Assembly: GCA_052274345.1 (NCBI GenBank)
Contig: DAVZGP010000001.1
Coordinates: 111,818 to 175,817, forward strand
Source of the DNA: Clostridium_AD sp937920395
GTDB lineage: Bacteria > Bacillota > Clostridia > Clostridiales > Clostridiaceae
Direction of reading: 5' to 3'
DNA length: 64,000 nucleotides
Of the stretch, positions 19,880-29,174 are shown piece after piece. The stretch's first letter is position 1. Each line of letters opens with the position of its first letter. Below the pieces are notes generated by a model. The model was not told the origin of the DNA and did not search any database. It saw only the letters and a program-made list of their open reading frames with translations. The translations under genes and the position numbers were made by a program.

Positions 19880-20690
19880 TTAACTTGAGCTAGAATTTCT
19901 TATCTTATTAAATACATTATAACTTCTTTGCGCACACTCAGAAATAGCTATTGGGTGGAAACCTGGTATCGCTGAATATAAGGTGTCATTTAATGGTTTA
20001 CTCCATTTTTTAGGGATATTTTTTTCTCCTACAAGAGCACCCATAATAGATTCAACTGTGGCCTTCTTTAAATTATGATACAGTCTATAGTTATTCGGAA
20101 TTTCACTTAATCCTATTTCAATAAGCTTATCTATATCCTTCTCCACAAATGCTGCTGAAATCAATGCACTAAAGAACATAGCTCCGTAAGCATAACCATC
20201 TACTCTAATTTGAGCACCAATCCATTCTCTATATGGGTTTAGATAAGTTCTTACCCACTCTATATCTTTCTTCCAGTTTTCTGGTTTAACTTGCATATGA
20301 TTCATTGTAACTGAAGCAAAATTTAAATAAGCTTGAGTTTCAGCTGTACAAACTAATTGATAAGGAAGGTTCTCATGCCAAAACTTTCCTAAATCCCAGC
20401 TATGCGCCATAGAATCTATCCTTTAACTTCTCTTTCGATTCCACAATATTAAATTTTTTTGGTCCTTCTTCTCTATTTTTTCTTATATCCTCTAACTCTA
20501 TTGGCTCACAAAACGAAAAATTCTTGGATATTTCTAATTGAGTTAATTCATTATAAAATGCCATAAGTTGCTTTTCATCCTCACCTAATTCTTCAAATCT
20601 TTCATGATACCCCTCTACATTACACCCCTCTTCTTCTCTTTGCTTTATCTCTTCTTTTACCAAATTTTTTAATGACGTCCATCCAGCCAT
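19880..20690 (-). pseudogene. ADP-ribosylglycohydrolase-family pseudogene
   Basis: The 5' part (start at 20690, GGAGGG site, beginning MAGWTSLKNLVKEEIKQREE) runs to LKDRFYGA, exactly where family members continue into the metal-binding WLGRCxGCxLGKP segment, and then stops. The 3' part (stop at 19880) carries the C-terminal region with DTLYSAIPGFHPIAISECAQ. The two overlap near 20400-20410 in different frames, so the catalytic core has been removed by an internal deletion. Not functional as it stands. Confidence 0.75.
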
Positions 20691-20760
20691 AGTAACCCTC
20701 CATTATTTTAAAGTCTAGAATCATATTATCATTTTCTTATAATTCAATTATAATATAATC

Positions 20761-20843
20761 ATAGATGCTATTCTAATTAAAAAAGGGCAATTTATATGTG
20801 GAATCGGCCAAATAATTTATCAATAGCATCTATTAGCCCTTTT
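20761..20843. other. Interleaved inverted repeats with pseudoknot topology
   Basis: ATAGATGCTATT (20761-20772) pairs with AATAGCATCTAT (20822-20833); AAAAGGGC (20781-20788) pairs with GCCCTTTT (20836-20843). The order is 1-2-1'-2', so both stems together form an H-type pseudoknot, or they are mutually exclusive alternatives. No coding sequence is present from 20700 to 20896. Confidence 0.5.
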
Positions 20844-20896
20844 GTTGCTAAAATTGGTAACCATATGCGAGCAAGTTTTACTTTCTAATTTAATTT

Positions 20897-20938
20897 AAAT
20901 CGGCTGTAATAAAATTAAAATTTTATTACAGCCGATTT
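20897..20938 (-). terminator. Terminator of the sugar-oxidoreductase operon
   Basis: Perfect 20-bp arms (AAATCGGCTGTAATAAAATT at 20897-20916 and complement 20919-20938). It lies 16 bases downstream of the last operon gene. Confidence 0.85.
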
Positions 20939-20954
20939 ATGTTTTTAAAAAGCC

Positions 20955-21872
20955 TTAAACCAAAAATTGTCTCATATAATTCCTACTTATAGTTATTGAT
21001 TCTTTTATTAATTGAAGAGAATCTTCAAAAGCCTTATCCTCTACTTCTATACATGCAAATCCTCTATATCCTATGTCCGTTAAGGCTGATACATATTTAC
21101 CCCAATCTATATCTCCTAGTCCTACAAGTTTTGGTGAAATGTATTGTAGCGGAGTAGCCATAATACCCACGTCATCAAGTTTATCTTTGTATTTTTTTAT
21201 ATCCTTGAAATGCACATGGAATATTCTATCTTTAAATTCATATATTGGTTTTATATAGTCTATTTGTTGCCATACAAAGTGAGATGGATCATAATTTAAT
21301 CCAAAGTTAAGACTTGGTATTAACTTAAACATCTTTCTCCATATATCAGGAGTTGTGGCAAGATTCAATCCACCAGGCCATTCATCCTTTGTAAAAAGCA
21401 TAGGACAGTTTTCAATAGCTACTCGTACATCATTTTCTTCTGCAAACTTAATTATTGGAGTCCAAACTTTCTTAAATTCAATAAGATTTTCTTCCACAGT
21501 CTTGTCTTTATCCTTACCTATAAACGTTGTAACAGTTTTAACTCCTAGTATCCCTGCTGCTTTTATTATTTTTTTAATATGCTCTATATAAAATGCGCTC
21601 TTTTTAGCATCAGGATCTAAAGGGTTAGGATAATATCCAAGTGCAGAAATCTCAACTCCTTTTGATTTTATATAGTCATTAATATATCCAGCTCTTTTTT
21701 CATCCATACTATCAACATTAATATGTGTGACACCAGCATATCTTCTTTCTGCCTTTCCAATTGGCCAACACATCATTTCAACACAAGAAAATCCATTATC
21801 AGAAGCATAATTTATTACTTCTTCAAAACTTAAATCTCCCAATATGGCACTAACGAATCCTAGTTTCATCAT
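20955..21872 (-). CDS. Sugar phosphate isomerase/epimerase (xylose-isomerase-like TIM barrel)
   Basis: 305 aa AP-endonuclease-2-fold protein. Seen: the first strand LGFVSAILGDLSFEEVINYA, VRVAIENCP with the metal-binding Glu, FGLNYDPSHFVWQ with the Asp/His pair, FHVHFKDIKKY, and the final YRGFACIEVEDKAFED. These are the usual metal-ligand positions of IolE/IolI-like isomerases. The substrate is unknown. Last gene of the five-gene operon, 13 bases after its neighbour, with an AAGGAGGGAG ribosome site. Confidence 0.85.
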   Translation of the reverse strand: MMKLGFVSAILGDLSFEEVINYASDNGFSCVEMMCWPIGKAERRYAGVTHINVDSMDEKRAGYINDYIKSKGVEISALGYYPNPLDPDAKKSAFYIEHIKKIIKAAGILGVKTVTTFIGKDKDKTVEENLIEFKKVWTPIIKFAEENDVRVAIENCPMLFTKDEWPGGLNLATTPDIWRKMFKLIPSLNFGLNYDPSHFVWQQIDYIKPIYEFKDRIFHVHFKDIKKYKDKLDDVGIMATPLQYISPKLVGLGDIDWGKYVSALTDIGYRGFACIEVEDKAFEDSLQLIKESITISRNYMRQFLV

Positions 21873-21885
21873 AACTCCCTCCTTT

Positions 21886-22857
21886 TTAGTATTTTATAGC
21901 AACTTTTTTACCAGTTTCCTCTGATTCATATGCTGCGCTCAATAACCTAGTTAAAGAAATTGCTTCATCAATGCCTATGTGTATTTCTTTATTTTCTGTA
22001 ACTCCTTCAATCCATTGAATTAATGGACTAGGAAGTGATTGTGGTAAATTTTCTTTAGTAATCCATTTCCCATCTGTTTCTGCATTTGCATAACTAACAC
22101 CATCTCTAATCATAAGCGTTCCTGTTGTTCCACTAATTTCAAGAGTTAGTGGTGTATAAACTGAAACAAAACTTGTTTCAGCTACACCAATAGCACCATT
22201 TTGAAATTCAAATACTGATACTGCATTGTCTTCAACTTGTCTATTAGTTATTTTTGTAAAAGTTGCAGTAACATTTTTCGCTTTACCTAAGAGCCACTCT
22301 AATAAATATACAGTGTGAGTACCTAAATCAATCATAGCTCCACCACCACAATTTTCCTTATTATAAAAACTCTCAGGCAACCAATTTGCAATGCTTCCAT
22401 TATGAGCATTGCGTACCCTTGCATATGTTATATCACCTAATGCTCCACTTTCAACCATTTGTTTTGCAAAAATCATTTCAGAGCTAAATTTATGAACAAA
22501 TGCAATTGAAAATTTTACATTATTTCTTTCAACTGCTTCTTTTATTTTTATACAATCATCTACTGTAAGTGCAAGAACTTTTTCTGTGAAAATATGTTTC
22601 TTAGCATTAGCTGCTTTAATGATTAATTCTGTATGCATAACCGTTGGGGAATTAATAACAACACCTTCGATAGAATCATCCTTCAAAAGGAGATCATAAT
22701 CTTCAATAAATTTACAATTTAATTTATTTGCCCATTTAATTCCAGCTTCTTTATTTTCATCCCACACTGCTATAATTTCACATTGTGATAATTCCATAAT
22801 TTGTTTGGCATAGTCTTTAGCATGCACATGCCAAGAACTTATCATTGCAATCTTCAT
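21886..22857 (-). CDS. Gfo/Idh/MocA-family NAD(P)-dependent sugar oxidoreductase (third of the operon's three)
   Basis: Rossmann N terminus (KIAMISSWHVHAKDYAKQI), the FTEKVLALT segment in place of the usual EKP motif, and the catalytic region CGGGAMIDLGTHTVYLLEWL with Asp and His. The conventional Pro after the active Lys is replaced (EKVLAL), which is atypical. I prefer the ATG at 22857, with GGGGTG six bases upstream, over the GTG at 22866. At 323 aa it is slightly short but complete. Confidence 0.85.
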   Translation of the reverse strand: MKIAMISSWHVHAKDYAKQIMELSQCEIIAVWDENKEAGIKWANKLNCKFIEDYDLLLKDDSIEGVVINSPTVMHTELIIKAANAKKHIFTEKVLALTVDDCIKIKEAVERNNVKFSIAFVHKFSSEMIFAKQMVESGALGDITYARVRNAHNGSIANWLPESFYNKENCGGGAMIDLGTHTVYLLEWLLGKAKNVTATFTKITNRQVEDNAVSVFEFQNGAIGVAETSFVSVYTPLTLEISGTTGTLMIRDGVSYANAETDGKWITKENLPQSLPSPLIQWIEGVTENKEIHIGIDEAISLTRLLSAAYESEETGKKVAIKY

Positions 22858-22889
22858 ATTATACACCCCATTTTTTATATTAAAGCCTT

Positions 22890-23945
22890 CTATATTTCAA
22901 CATGAACCGCAGATGAAGTTTCGCTAGAAACAAATGCTGCTTCCATTACCTTTATAACACGCATTGCTTGTGCTGGTGTTATTTTAAGTGGTGCTTTTCC
23001 TTCAATAGCGTCTATTAACCCATCATATACAACTGTTAAATTATCCACAACATCCATAGGTTCAGATATTATTATTTCTTCTATAGAGTTTGCATTTCTA
23101 GGTGCCATAGTCTTAGTAGGTCCAGCTTTAGTATAAACAATTTCATCAACCCAAACACTTTCTTTATCTATGCACCTTACTATTTTTCCGCCACAATCCC
23201 AATCATCTATTTGTAGTGTTCCTTTTTTACCTAAAACATACCATCTTGGATGTGTTATATAGTTATTTGTAGATACTTCAATATGAGCTGTTAACCCACT
23301 CTCAAATGTCAATGTAAGACGAAAGTTATCTTCCACATCACTGTACTCAATGTTATACATTTTACAAAATACATTAGTAACCTTCTGATCAATCATATAC
23401 AGCATTTGATCAATTAAATGTACCCCCCAATCTACCATCATGCCTCCACCAAGCCTTTTGATAGTTCTCCAGCCAGTTGGCATTCCTCTTGAGCCCTCAA
23501 CTCTGGATTCTATAGCATACACATCTCCAAGCAAACCCTCTTCAACACTTCGCTTCATCAAAACGAAGTCCTTATTTGTTCTCCTATTTTGATCAATAGT
23601 AAATACTTTATTATATTTAATAGACGCTGCAATTACTTCCTCAAGTTCTATTGAAGATAAAGTTACAGGTTTTTCACTAATAACATGCTTTCCAGCTTTC
23701 ATTGCCTCAATTAATAATTCTTTATGCACTTCATTAGTTGTAGCAACAAGAATTATATCAATATCAGGATCAGAGAATAACTCCTCTTTTGAGCCATATG
23801 CCTTAAGTCCTTGTTTTATTGCAAACTCACATCTTTGTGGATTTATATCGTATACTCCCTTTATATTAAGTCGTTTGTAATCCTTAAGTGATTTGAAATG
23901 ATACTCTGCCATACCGCCGAAACCAATAATTCCTAAATTAAACAT
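22890..23945 (-). CDS. Gfo/Idh/MocA-family sugar oxidoreductase
   Basis: 351 aa. NAD-binding LGIIGFGGMAEYHFKSL, the catalytic SEKPVTLS with Lys, and GGGMMVDWGVHLIDQMLYMI with the Asp/His pair. Fifteen bases after the isomerase gene upstream and 32 before the next, consistent with one transcript. Together with its two paralogues it suggests an oxidise-isomerise-reduce route through a 3-keto sugar, a scheme known for related catabolic operons; this use here is inference. Confidence 0.88.
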   Translation of the reverse strand: MFNLGIIGFGGMAEYHFKSLKDYKRLNIKGVYDINPQRCEFAIKQGLKAYGSKEELFSDPDIDIILVATTNEVHKELLIEAMKAGKHVISEKPVTLSSIELEEVIAASIKYNKVFTIDQNRRTNKDFVLMKRSVEEGLLGDVYAIESRVEGSRGMPTGWRTIKRLGGGMMVDWGVHLIDQMLYMIDQKVTNVFCKMYNIEYSDVEDNFRLTLTFESGLTAHIEVSTNNYITHPRWYVLGKKGTLQIDDWDCGGKIVRCIDKESVWVDEIVYTKAGPTKTMAPRNANSIEEIIISEPMDVVDNLTVVYDGLIDAIEGKAPLKITPAQAMRVIKVMEAAFVSSETSSAVHVEI

Positions 23946-23959
23946 TTTAAAACCCCTTC

Positions 23960-24685
23960 TTACTTCATAATATATTCAAATGATTTTTTCATATTTTCTA
24001 AACTTGTACCAATAAATTCTTCTTGTTCATATATATAATCAGCCTTTGGTGCTAAATCTATAAGATATTTGAAATCAATTATCCCACTACCAGCATCTAC
24101 ATTTCTCTTTGTCTCGTTATTTTCTAATTGCTTTAAATGCACTACTGGGCAACGAGATATATTTTTTTTCATATATTTATTAACATCAAGTCCCGCATAT
24201 GCAATCCAAAAAACATCTGGTTGTTGTTTTACATATCTTAAATCTGTATTGTTAAAAAGGACCTCTAATGGATACTGACCATTATCCATCTTAAATTCGT
24301 GTGCATGGTTATGATAAGCAAATATTAGGCCGGCTTTTGCACTTTGTTCTCCTATCTTATTAAATAATTCTGCATGCTCAAGTGCACTTTCTATTGTATT
24401 TATTTCTGCATGTGGACAAACTATATATTTTGCACCTAAAATATTAAGATACTCAAGTTCTGCATCTAAGTTTTCTTTAAGCCTACCTATTCCAACATGT
24501 GCTGACAAAGCGATCAGATTAAGTTCTTTTAATTTTTTATTCATATCTTTTGCTAAGATATCTTTGTAACCTGCAAATTCAACCCCTGTATACCCTATCT
24601 CAGACAACTGCTTAAGTGTTCCAAAAAAATCTTTGCTTGTATAATCTTGAACAGACCATAGCTGTGCTGATAATTTATTTAACAT
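23960..24685 (-). CDS. Sugar phosphate isomerase/epimerase
   Basis: 241 aa TIM-barrel protein: LSAQLWSVQDYTSKDFFGTL, GYTGVEFAGYKDI, GLIFAYHNHAHEFK with metal-binding His residues, QPDVFWIAYAGLD, and the C-terminal DYIYEQEEF. The SAQLW and YHNHxxEF patterns are typical of the 2-keto-myo-inositol dehydratase/isomerase-like group. Substrate unknown. GGAGG ribosome site. Confidence 0.85.
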   Translation of the reverse strand: MLNKLSAQLWSVQDYTSKDFFGTLKQLSEIGYTGVEFAGYKDILAKDMNKKLKELNLIALSAHVGIGRLKENLDAELEYLNILGAKYIVCPHAEINTIESALEHAELFNKIGEQSAKAGLIFAYHNHAHEFKMDNGQYPLEVLFNNTDLRYVKQQPDVFWIAYAGLDVNKYMKKNISRCPVVHLKQLENNETKRNVDAGSGIIDFKYLIDLAPKADYIYEQEEFIGTSLENMKKSFEYIMK

Positions 24686-24697
24686 ATTTTCATCCTC

Positions 24698-25789
24698 CTA
24701 ATTATTAAAATATATAGCTTTTCCTGTATTTGCGGATTCATATATAGCTTCAAGAATTTTGGAAACAATATATGCTTCATACGGTTTAACAACTACCTCA
24801 GTATCGTTAATTATAGAATCAATCCAACGTTTAGCTTCAACTATTGGAGGCGTTTCAGCAACCCCGTCATAAAAAGCAACCCCACCAGCACTCAAATCAG
24901 GTTTAATTTCAATAAGCTTACCAAACTCGTCTTTATTTATGATAAGACCATTTTTAATTTGTGCCCCTGCCTTTGATCCGCAAAGAACAGTACTACCCTC
25001 TTGGATAGGTTCTATGGTATTAAGTGCCCAACTTGATTCAAGTATAACTGTAGCTCCATTTTCCATTACAATAAAACCAAAAGCAGAATCTTCTACTGTA
25101 TTCTGTTTTATATCCCATGGTCCCCAAGGATTCCCACAATCTGGATTTGTTAATTTTTTATATTTTGTACCAACAACCATTTTAGGCTTGTAATTATTCA
25201 TAAGCCAAAGTGTAAGATCAAGTGAATGAGTACCAATATCTATAAGAGGACCGCCACCTTGTTCTTCTTCATTTAAAAATACTCCCCATGTAGGTGTACC
25301 ACGACGCCTTACTGCAATAGCCTTAGCAAAATATATTTCTCCTAAATCTCCACGATCAATAGCTTTTTTCAAATAAGTACTTTCTGCTTTATGTCTATGT
25401 TGGTATCCTATAGTTAATTTTTTACCTGTTTCCTTAGCTACATTAACCATTTCTAGTGCATCAGCTGCTGTTTTAGCCATTGGCTTTTCACACATAACAT
25501 GTTTGCCTGCTCTCATAGAAGCAATTGATATTTTTGCATGTGATTTATTGGGAGTAAGAACATGAATAACATCAATAGTCTTATCTTGTAATAATTCATT
25601 GTAATCCTTATAAACCCTCGCATCAGGACAACCATATTCTTTTGCTGCTTTTTGTGCTTTTTCTAATACTAAATCACAAAATGCAACCATTTCTACATTT
25701 GATACCGCTTTCAATGATGGCATATGTTTTCCATTTGCAATACCACCGCAACCTATAATTCCTATTCTTACTTTCTTTTCACTTATCAT
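24698..25789 (-). CDS. Gfo/Idh/MocA-family sugar oxidoreductase (first gene of the operon)
   Basis: 363 aa. Begins KVRIGIIGCGGIANGKHMPS (NAD-binding GxGGIA), has CEKPMAKTAADAL with the catalytic Lys and GGGPLIDIGTHSLDLTLWLM with Asp and His. An AGGAGGACAAT site precedes the ATG. It leads the minus-strand operon and is divergent from the AraC gene starting at 25920. Confidence 0.9.
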   Translation of the reverse strand: MISEKKVRIGIIGCGGIANGKHMPSLKAVSNVEMVAFCDLVLEKAQKAAKEYGCPDARVYKDYNELLQDKTIDVIHVLTPNKSHAKISIASMRAGKHVMCEKPMAKTAADALEMVNVAKETGKKLTIGYQHRHKAESTYLKKAIDRGDLGEIYFAKAIAVRRRGTPTWGVFLNEEEQGGGPLIDIGTHSLDLTLWLMNNYKPKMVVGTKYKKLTNPDCGNPWGPWDIKQNTVEDSAFGFIVMENGATVILESSWALNTIEPIQEGSTVLCGSKAGAQIKNGLIINKDEFGKLIEIKPDLSAGGVAFYDGVAETPPIVEAKRWIDSIINDTEVVVKPYEAYIVSKILEAIYESANTGKAIYFNN

Positions 25790-25880
25790 TGTATTGTCCT
25801 CCTCTAATTTGTTCTATATTGTTTGTATATTACTAAATTAACATAATATTATATTATATGATATAATATTATTGCAATGA

Positions 25881-25904
25881 AAGTATCAAATATTTGTCAT
25901 AATA
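25881..25904. promoter_or_regulatory. Repeated 24-bp element, copy 1, in the divergent promoter region
   Basis: The 24 bases containing TATCAAATATTTGTCATAAT recur exactly at 26883-26906, upstream of GH3 copy 2. Here the element lies 16 bases before an AraC gene and 90 bases from the divergent operon. A binding site for that AraC regulator is a reasonable inference. Confidence 0.5.
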
Positions 25905-25919
25905 AAAGGAGTAAATCTC

Positions 25920-26843
25920 ATGGAAACATATTATGAAGAAAAAACTAATTTAAAAGAAGGTATATTGTATCCTTTTGAATGTCACATTCAGAAAAGTTTA
26001 GGTAAGGGTACTCTAGCAAATGCCCATTATCATTATTACATAGAACTACTGTATTGTATTTCTGGTAAAGCACAAGTGTTTATTGCAGGTAAAAGTTATG
26101 ACTTTTACCTAGGTGACATCGTTCTAATTAATTCAAGAGAAGTACATTCTGTTTATAAAACTTCAGATGATGACGTTGAATATATCGTGGTAAAATTTGA
26201 TCCAAATGTTTTATATTCAACATCCATAACCGTCTTTGAAAGTAAATATGTTTTCCCATTTACTTTAAACAAATCAACTCATCAAAAAGTTTTTACTAAT
26301 AATGAAATAAAAGATACCACTATCCCACAGCTTATAAATGAAATTTTTAAAGAATATATTAATAAAGATTATGGCTATGAATTAGCTATAAGAAATAATA
26401 TTGGTGGTGTATTTTTATTAATACTTCGTAATTGGTATGATAAACGGCTTGATTTAAACATAAATACTACTATAAACGAAAACATTTTAAAAAAATTACA
26501 AAATATCTTTGACTATGTTGATAAAAATTACATGTCTGACATATCCACAGCGTCTGTTGCATCTGTATGCAATATGAGCTATAGCTACTTTTCAAGATTT
26601 TTTAAGGCTTCTGTTGGGAAAGCTTTCAGTAAATATTTAAACTACGTAAGAATAACTGAGGCAGAAAAATTATTACTTTGCACTAACTTAAATATTACTG
26701 AAATTGCTTTTGAAATTGGTTATACTTCTTCTAGTTATTTCATTCAGCAATTTAAGCATTATAAAAACCTATCACCTAAACAATTTAAAATAAAATTTAA
26801 TTTAGATGTTAATAATAATTATTTTAATATATTTATAAATTAA
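25920..26843 (+). CDS. AraC-family transcriptional regulator
   Basis: 307 aa, complete: cupin domain (NAHYHYYIELLYCISGKAQV) and two HTH motifs (STASVASVCNMSYSYFSRFF; ITEIAFEIGYTSSSYFIQQF) followed by NLSPKQFK. AAAGGAG ribosome site. It is divergent from the five-gene operon and upstream of GH3 copy 2, so it probably senses the sugar both loci act on. Confidence 0.87.
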   Translation: METYYEEKTNLKEGILYPFECHIQKSLGKGTLANAHYHYYIELLYCISGKAQVFIAGKSYDFYLGDIVLINSREVHSVYKTSDDDVEYIVVKFDPNVLYSTSITVFESKYVFPFTLNKSTHQKVFTNNEIKDTTIPQLINEIFKEYINKDYGYELAIRNNIGGVFLLILRNWYDKRLDLNINTTINENILKKLQNIFDYVDKNYMSDISTASVASVCNMSYSYFSRFFKASVGKAFSKYLNYVRITEAEKLLLCTNLNITEIAFEIGYTSSSYFIQQFKHYKNLSPKQFKIKFNLDVNNNYFNIFIN

Positions 26844-26882
26844 CACAATATGGTATTATATTATATAATAAAATTAAAATAT

Positions 26883-26906
26883 AAGTATCAAATATTTGTC
26901 ATAATA
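26883..26906. promoter_or_regulatory. Repeated 24-bp element, copy 2, upstream of GH3 copy 2
   Basis: Identical to 25881-25904. Both copies sit in AT-rich promoter-like DNA rich in TATATTATAT. See the finding on this repeat. Confidence 0.5.
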
Positions 26907-26977
26907 TACTGTCTTTTAAATGAAGCTAGAGCATCAATAACCTTTACTAAAAAACTATAATTAAAGGGGTGTCATTT

Positions 26978-27680
26978 ATGAATTATACATACAAAAACTC
27001 TTTACTAACACCTATGGAAAGAACGTTAAATTTACTCTCACTTATGACCTTAGAGGAAAAGGTAGGTCAAATGATGCAAATAAGTTACAATATGGTAACC
27101 GTAACTGAAGCAGAACAATGGGCTAAAAATAAGTTTGCAGGCTCTGGCTGATATTCTATTTGGAGAATTTAATCCTTGTTGAAAACTAAGCATATCCTTC
27201 CCCTATCATAGTGGACAAACACCTATTTATTACAATCATCTGCCAGGTTGGCATAGTCCTAAATACGCAGATTTAGCTACAGCGCAGCCACTGTATAGCT
27301 TTGGTTATGGACTATCTTATACTAGTTATAAATATTCTAACCTAAAGCTTTCTAAGTCAAGTTGCTCACCTGAAGAAACTATAACCGTAAGCGTAGATGT
27401 TACTAATATAGGTAAATATGATGGCACTGAAATTGTGCAATTATATGTTAATGATGTTATAAGCTCAATTATGACTCCTGTTAAAGAATTAAAGGGTTTT
27501 AAAAAAGTTCAGATAAATGCTGGAGACACAAAGAACGTAAGTATTACTTTATCTGTATCAGATTTTTCTATTGTAGATGCAGATGAGCAGTATGTTGTAG
27601 AACTTGGAGAATTTGAAATTATGGTTGGTCAAGATTCTAGGAATGCAAATCTACTCAAAGAGATTCTTACTGTAGGTTAA
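26978..27680 (+). pseudogene. GH3 beta-glucosidase pseudogene, copy 2
   Basis: Retains the N terminus missing from copy 1 (MNYTYKNSLLTPMERTLNLL ... MTLEEKVGQMMQ) up to AKNKFAGS. It then jumps, with a frameshift and stop at 27151, to the C-terminal part LADILFGEFNPC, a second stop (TGA in place of GGA at 27178), and the fibronectin-III-like end. About two thirds of the gene, including the catalytic domain, is gone. The upstream 33 bases with AAAGGGGTGTCA match copy 1. Confidence 0.85.
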
Positions 27681-27723
27681 TCTCAAAACAAGAATTATAA
27701 TTTTCTTATTTATACGTTTTATA

Positions 27724-28371
27724 TTAAAATTTTAAAAATAGTATTAAAGCTATTGGAGCCGCTACCTTAATTCTAGTGTCGTTTGCTAGAGTAAAGAAAG
27801 TTACGTACCCTCCCATTGAAATACCAGACATACCTATCCTATTTAAATCTACACGGCTATCATCTTTTAAATTGTCTATAACTTTAGAAATATCTTCCGA
27901 TGTGCCTTTAATAACTTTAAGAAACTTTTTGCAATTTGTAACTTTATCATTTTCATAAAAGTATTCAGTATAGTTATCTACAATACGTTCACCATGAAGC
28001 CTAGCATCTGCAAGCACCACAAAGAAACCTTCTTGTGCCAGTCTAATACCCCTATGTAAATCAATAACTTTATCTCCAAACATACCATGTGCAAAGATAA
28101 CAACTGGTAAAGGTTTATCACTTTTTGGATAGCAGTATAGCACTGGTATTTTTTCATCAGTAACAATATGATGCTCTAAAAACAATTTAACATCATTGCT
28201 TTTATGTTCTGATGCAAGCCTTAAAAATTCAAGTCCAATTTTAACTTCATATGGATCTACTACATTTGATACTCTTGTATCTAAAAATTCATAACCATCC
28301 TCATATCCTTTGCAGGAAAAGCCCTCTTTATTATTAGGATTACCTTCTAATTCAAAAATCTTATTACCCAT
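27724..28371 (-). pseudogene. Alpha/beta hydrolase, C-terminally truncated
   Basis: 215 aa. The fold's oxyanion strand VVIFAHGMFGDK and the nucleophile elbow GMSGISMGGY (Ser) are present, but the protein ends in ILFLKF shortly after, without the strands that carry the catalytic Asp and His. It resembles acetyl-xylan-esterase/YtaP-like hydrolases. A complete protein would be roughly 60-80 residues longer. The gene is probably a remnant; residual expression cannot be excluded since the 5' end and start are normal. Confidence 0.6.
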
Positions 28372-28431
28372 ACGAAATTACCGTCATATAAAATTTATAA
28401 CGGTATTCACCTCCTTTCTTTTATATTTTTT

Positions 28432-29174
28432 TTAAATATCTCTAGTCTCTCCTGCCTTTATCTCAATTAGTTCCTCATTTACACTAATCCATAAAGAAAT
28501 GCAAGACGGATTATAAATAATACTGTTTTCTGCAGAAAGTTTTATATTTTTCAAAGCTTTTATATAATCCACAATTTCTATGTTTGTAGCATACCATATG
28601 TCTGGTCTGTTACTAATTACTTTTGAAAATTCCTCGATTATCTCCCAATTTTCGTCAACATCAAATTCATAACTATGACCCCAAACATAAAAAAGAGACA
28701 ACCCGCTAAATTGTGATTCTACAAATTTCTTAGTAATATCCATTAATTTAGGATTTTTATGATAACAGGTCGGATTCCACTCTAAAAAATTTTTTGGAAG
28801 ATCAAAATTATCATGTTGGTTAACTGTTCTAGAATATTCTATCCCTAAAGTATTTAACACCTCTAAAACCAGCTTTTTATAAGTGCCAAAAGGATATGCC
28901 ATTCCTCTTACTAAGTAACCAAACCACTTCTCCAGTTGCTTTCTATCTTCTAGTACTTCTTGGACTATTGATTCTCTAGGCATGTCCTCTAAATGAGGGT
29001 AAGAATAGCTATGAACCGCAACTTCATGTCCTCTATAAAGCTCTACAATCTCACTTTAATTTATACGTTTAATTAGTTTCCCTTTATTTATCCAAGTGTT
29101 ACTTTCATATTGAAGGCCAGAGTTCAAATTAAAGGTGGCTTTCAACCCGTACTTATTGAAAATTCCTACAAGTC
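28432..29174 (-). pseudogene. Polysaccharide deacetylase pseudogene
   Basis: The frame encodes IFNKYGLKATFNLNSGLQYE, then a TAA at 29056-29058, then EIVELYRGHEVAVHSYSYPH and on to MAYPFGTY and VWGHSYEFD. These are NodB-type deacetylase blocks with the metal-binding H-x-H region. The TFDDG motif expected just before is missing because the 5' end is fused to the beta-lactamase-like remnant at about 29174. It has one nonsense codon and a lost N terminus. Confidence 0.75.
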
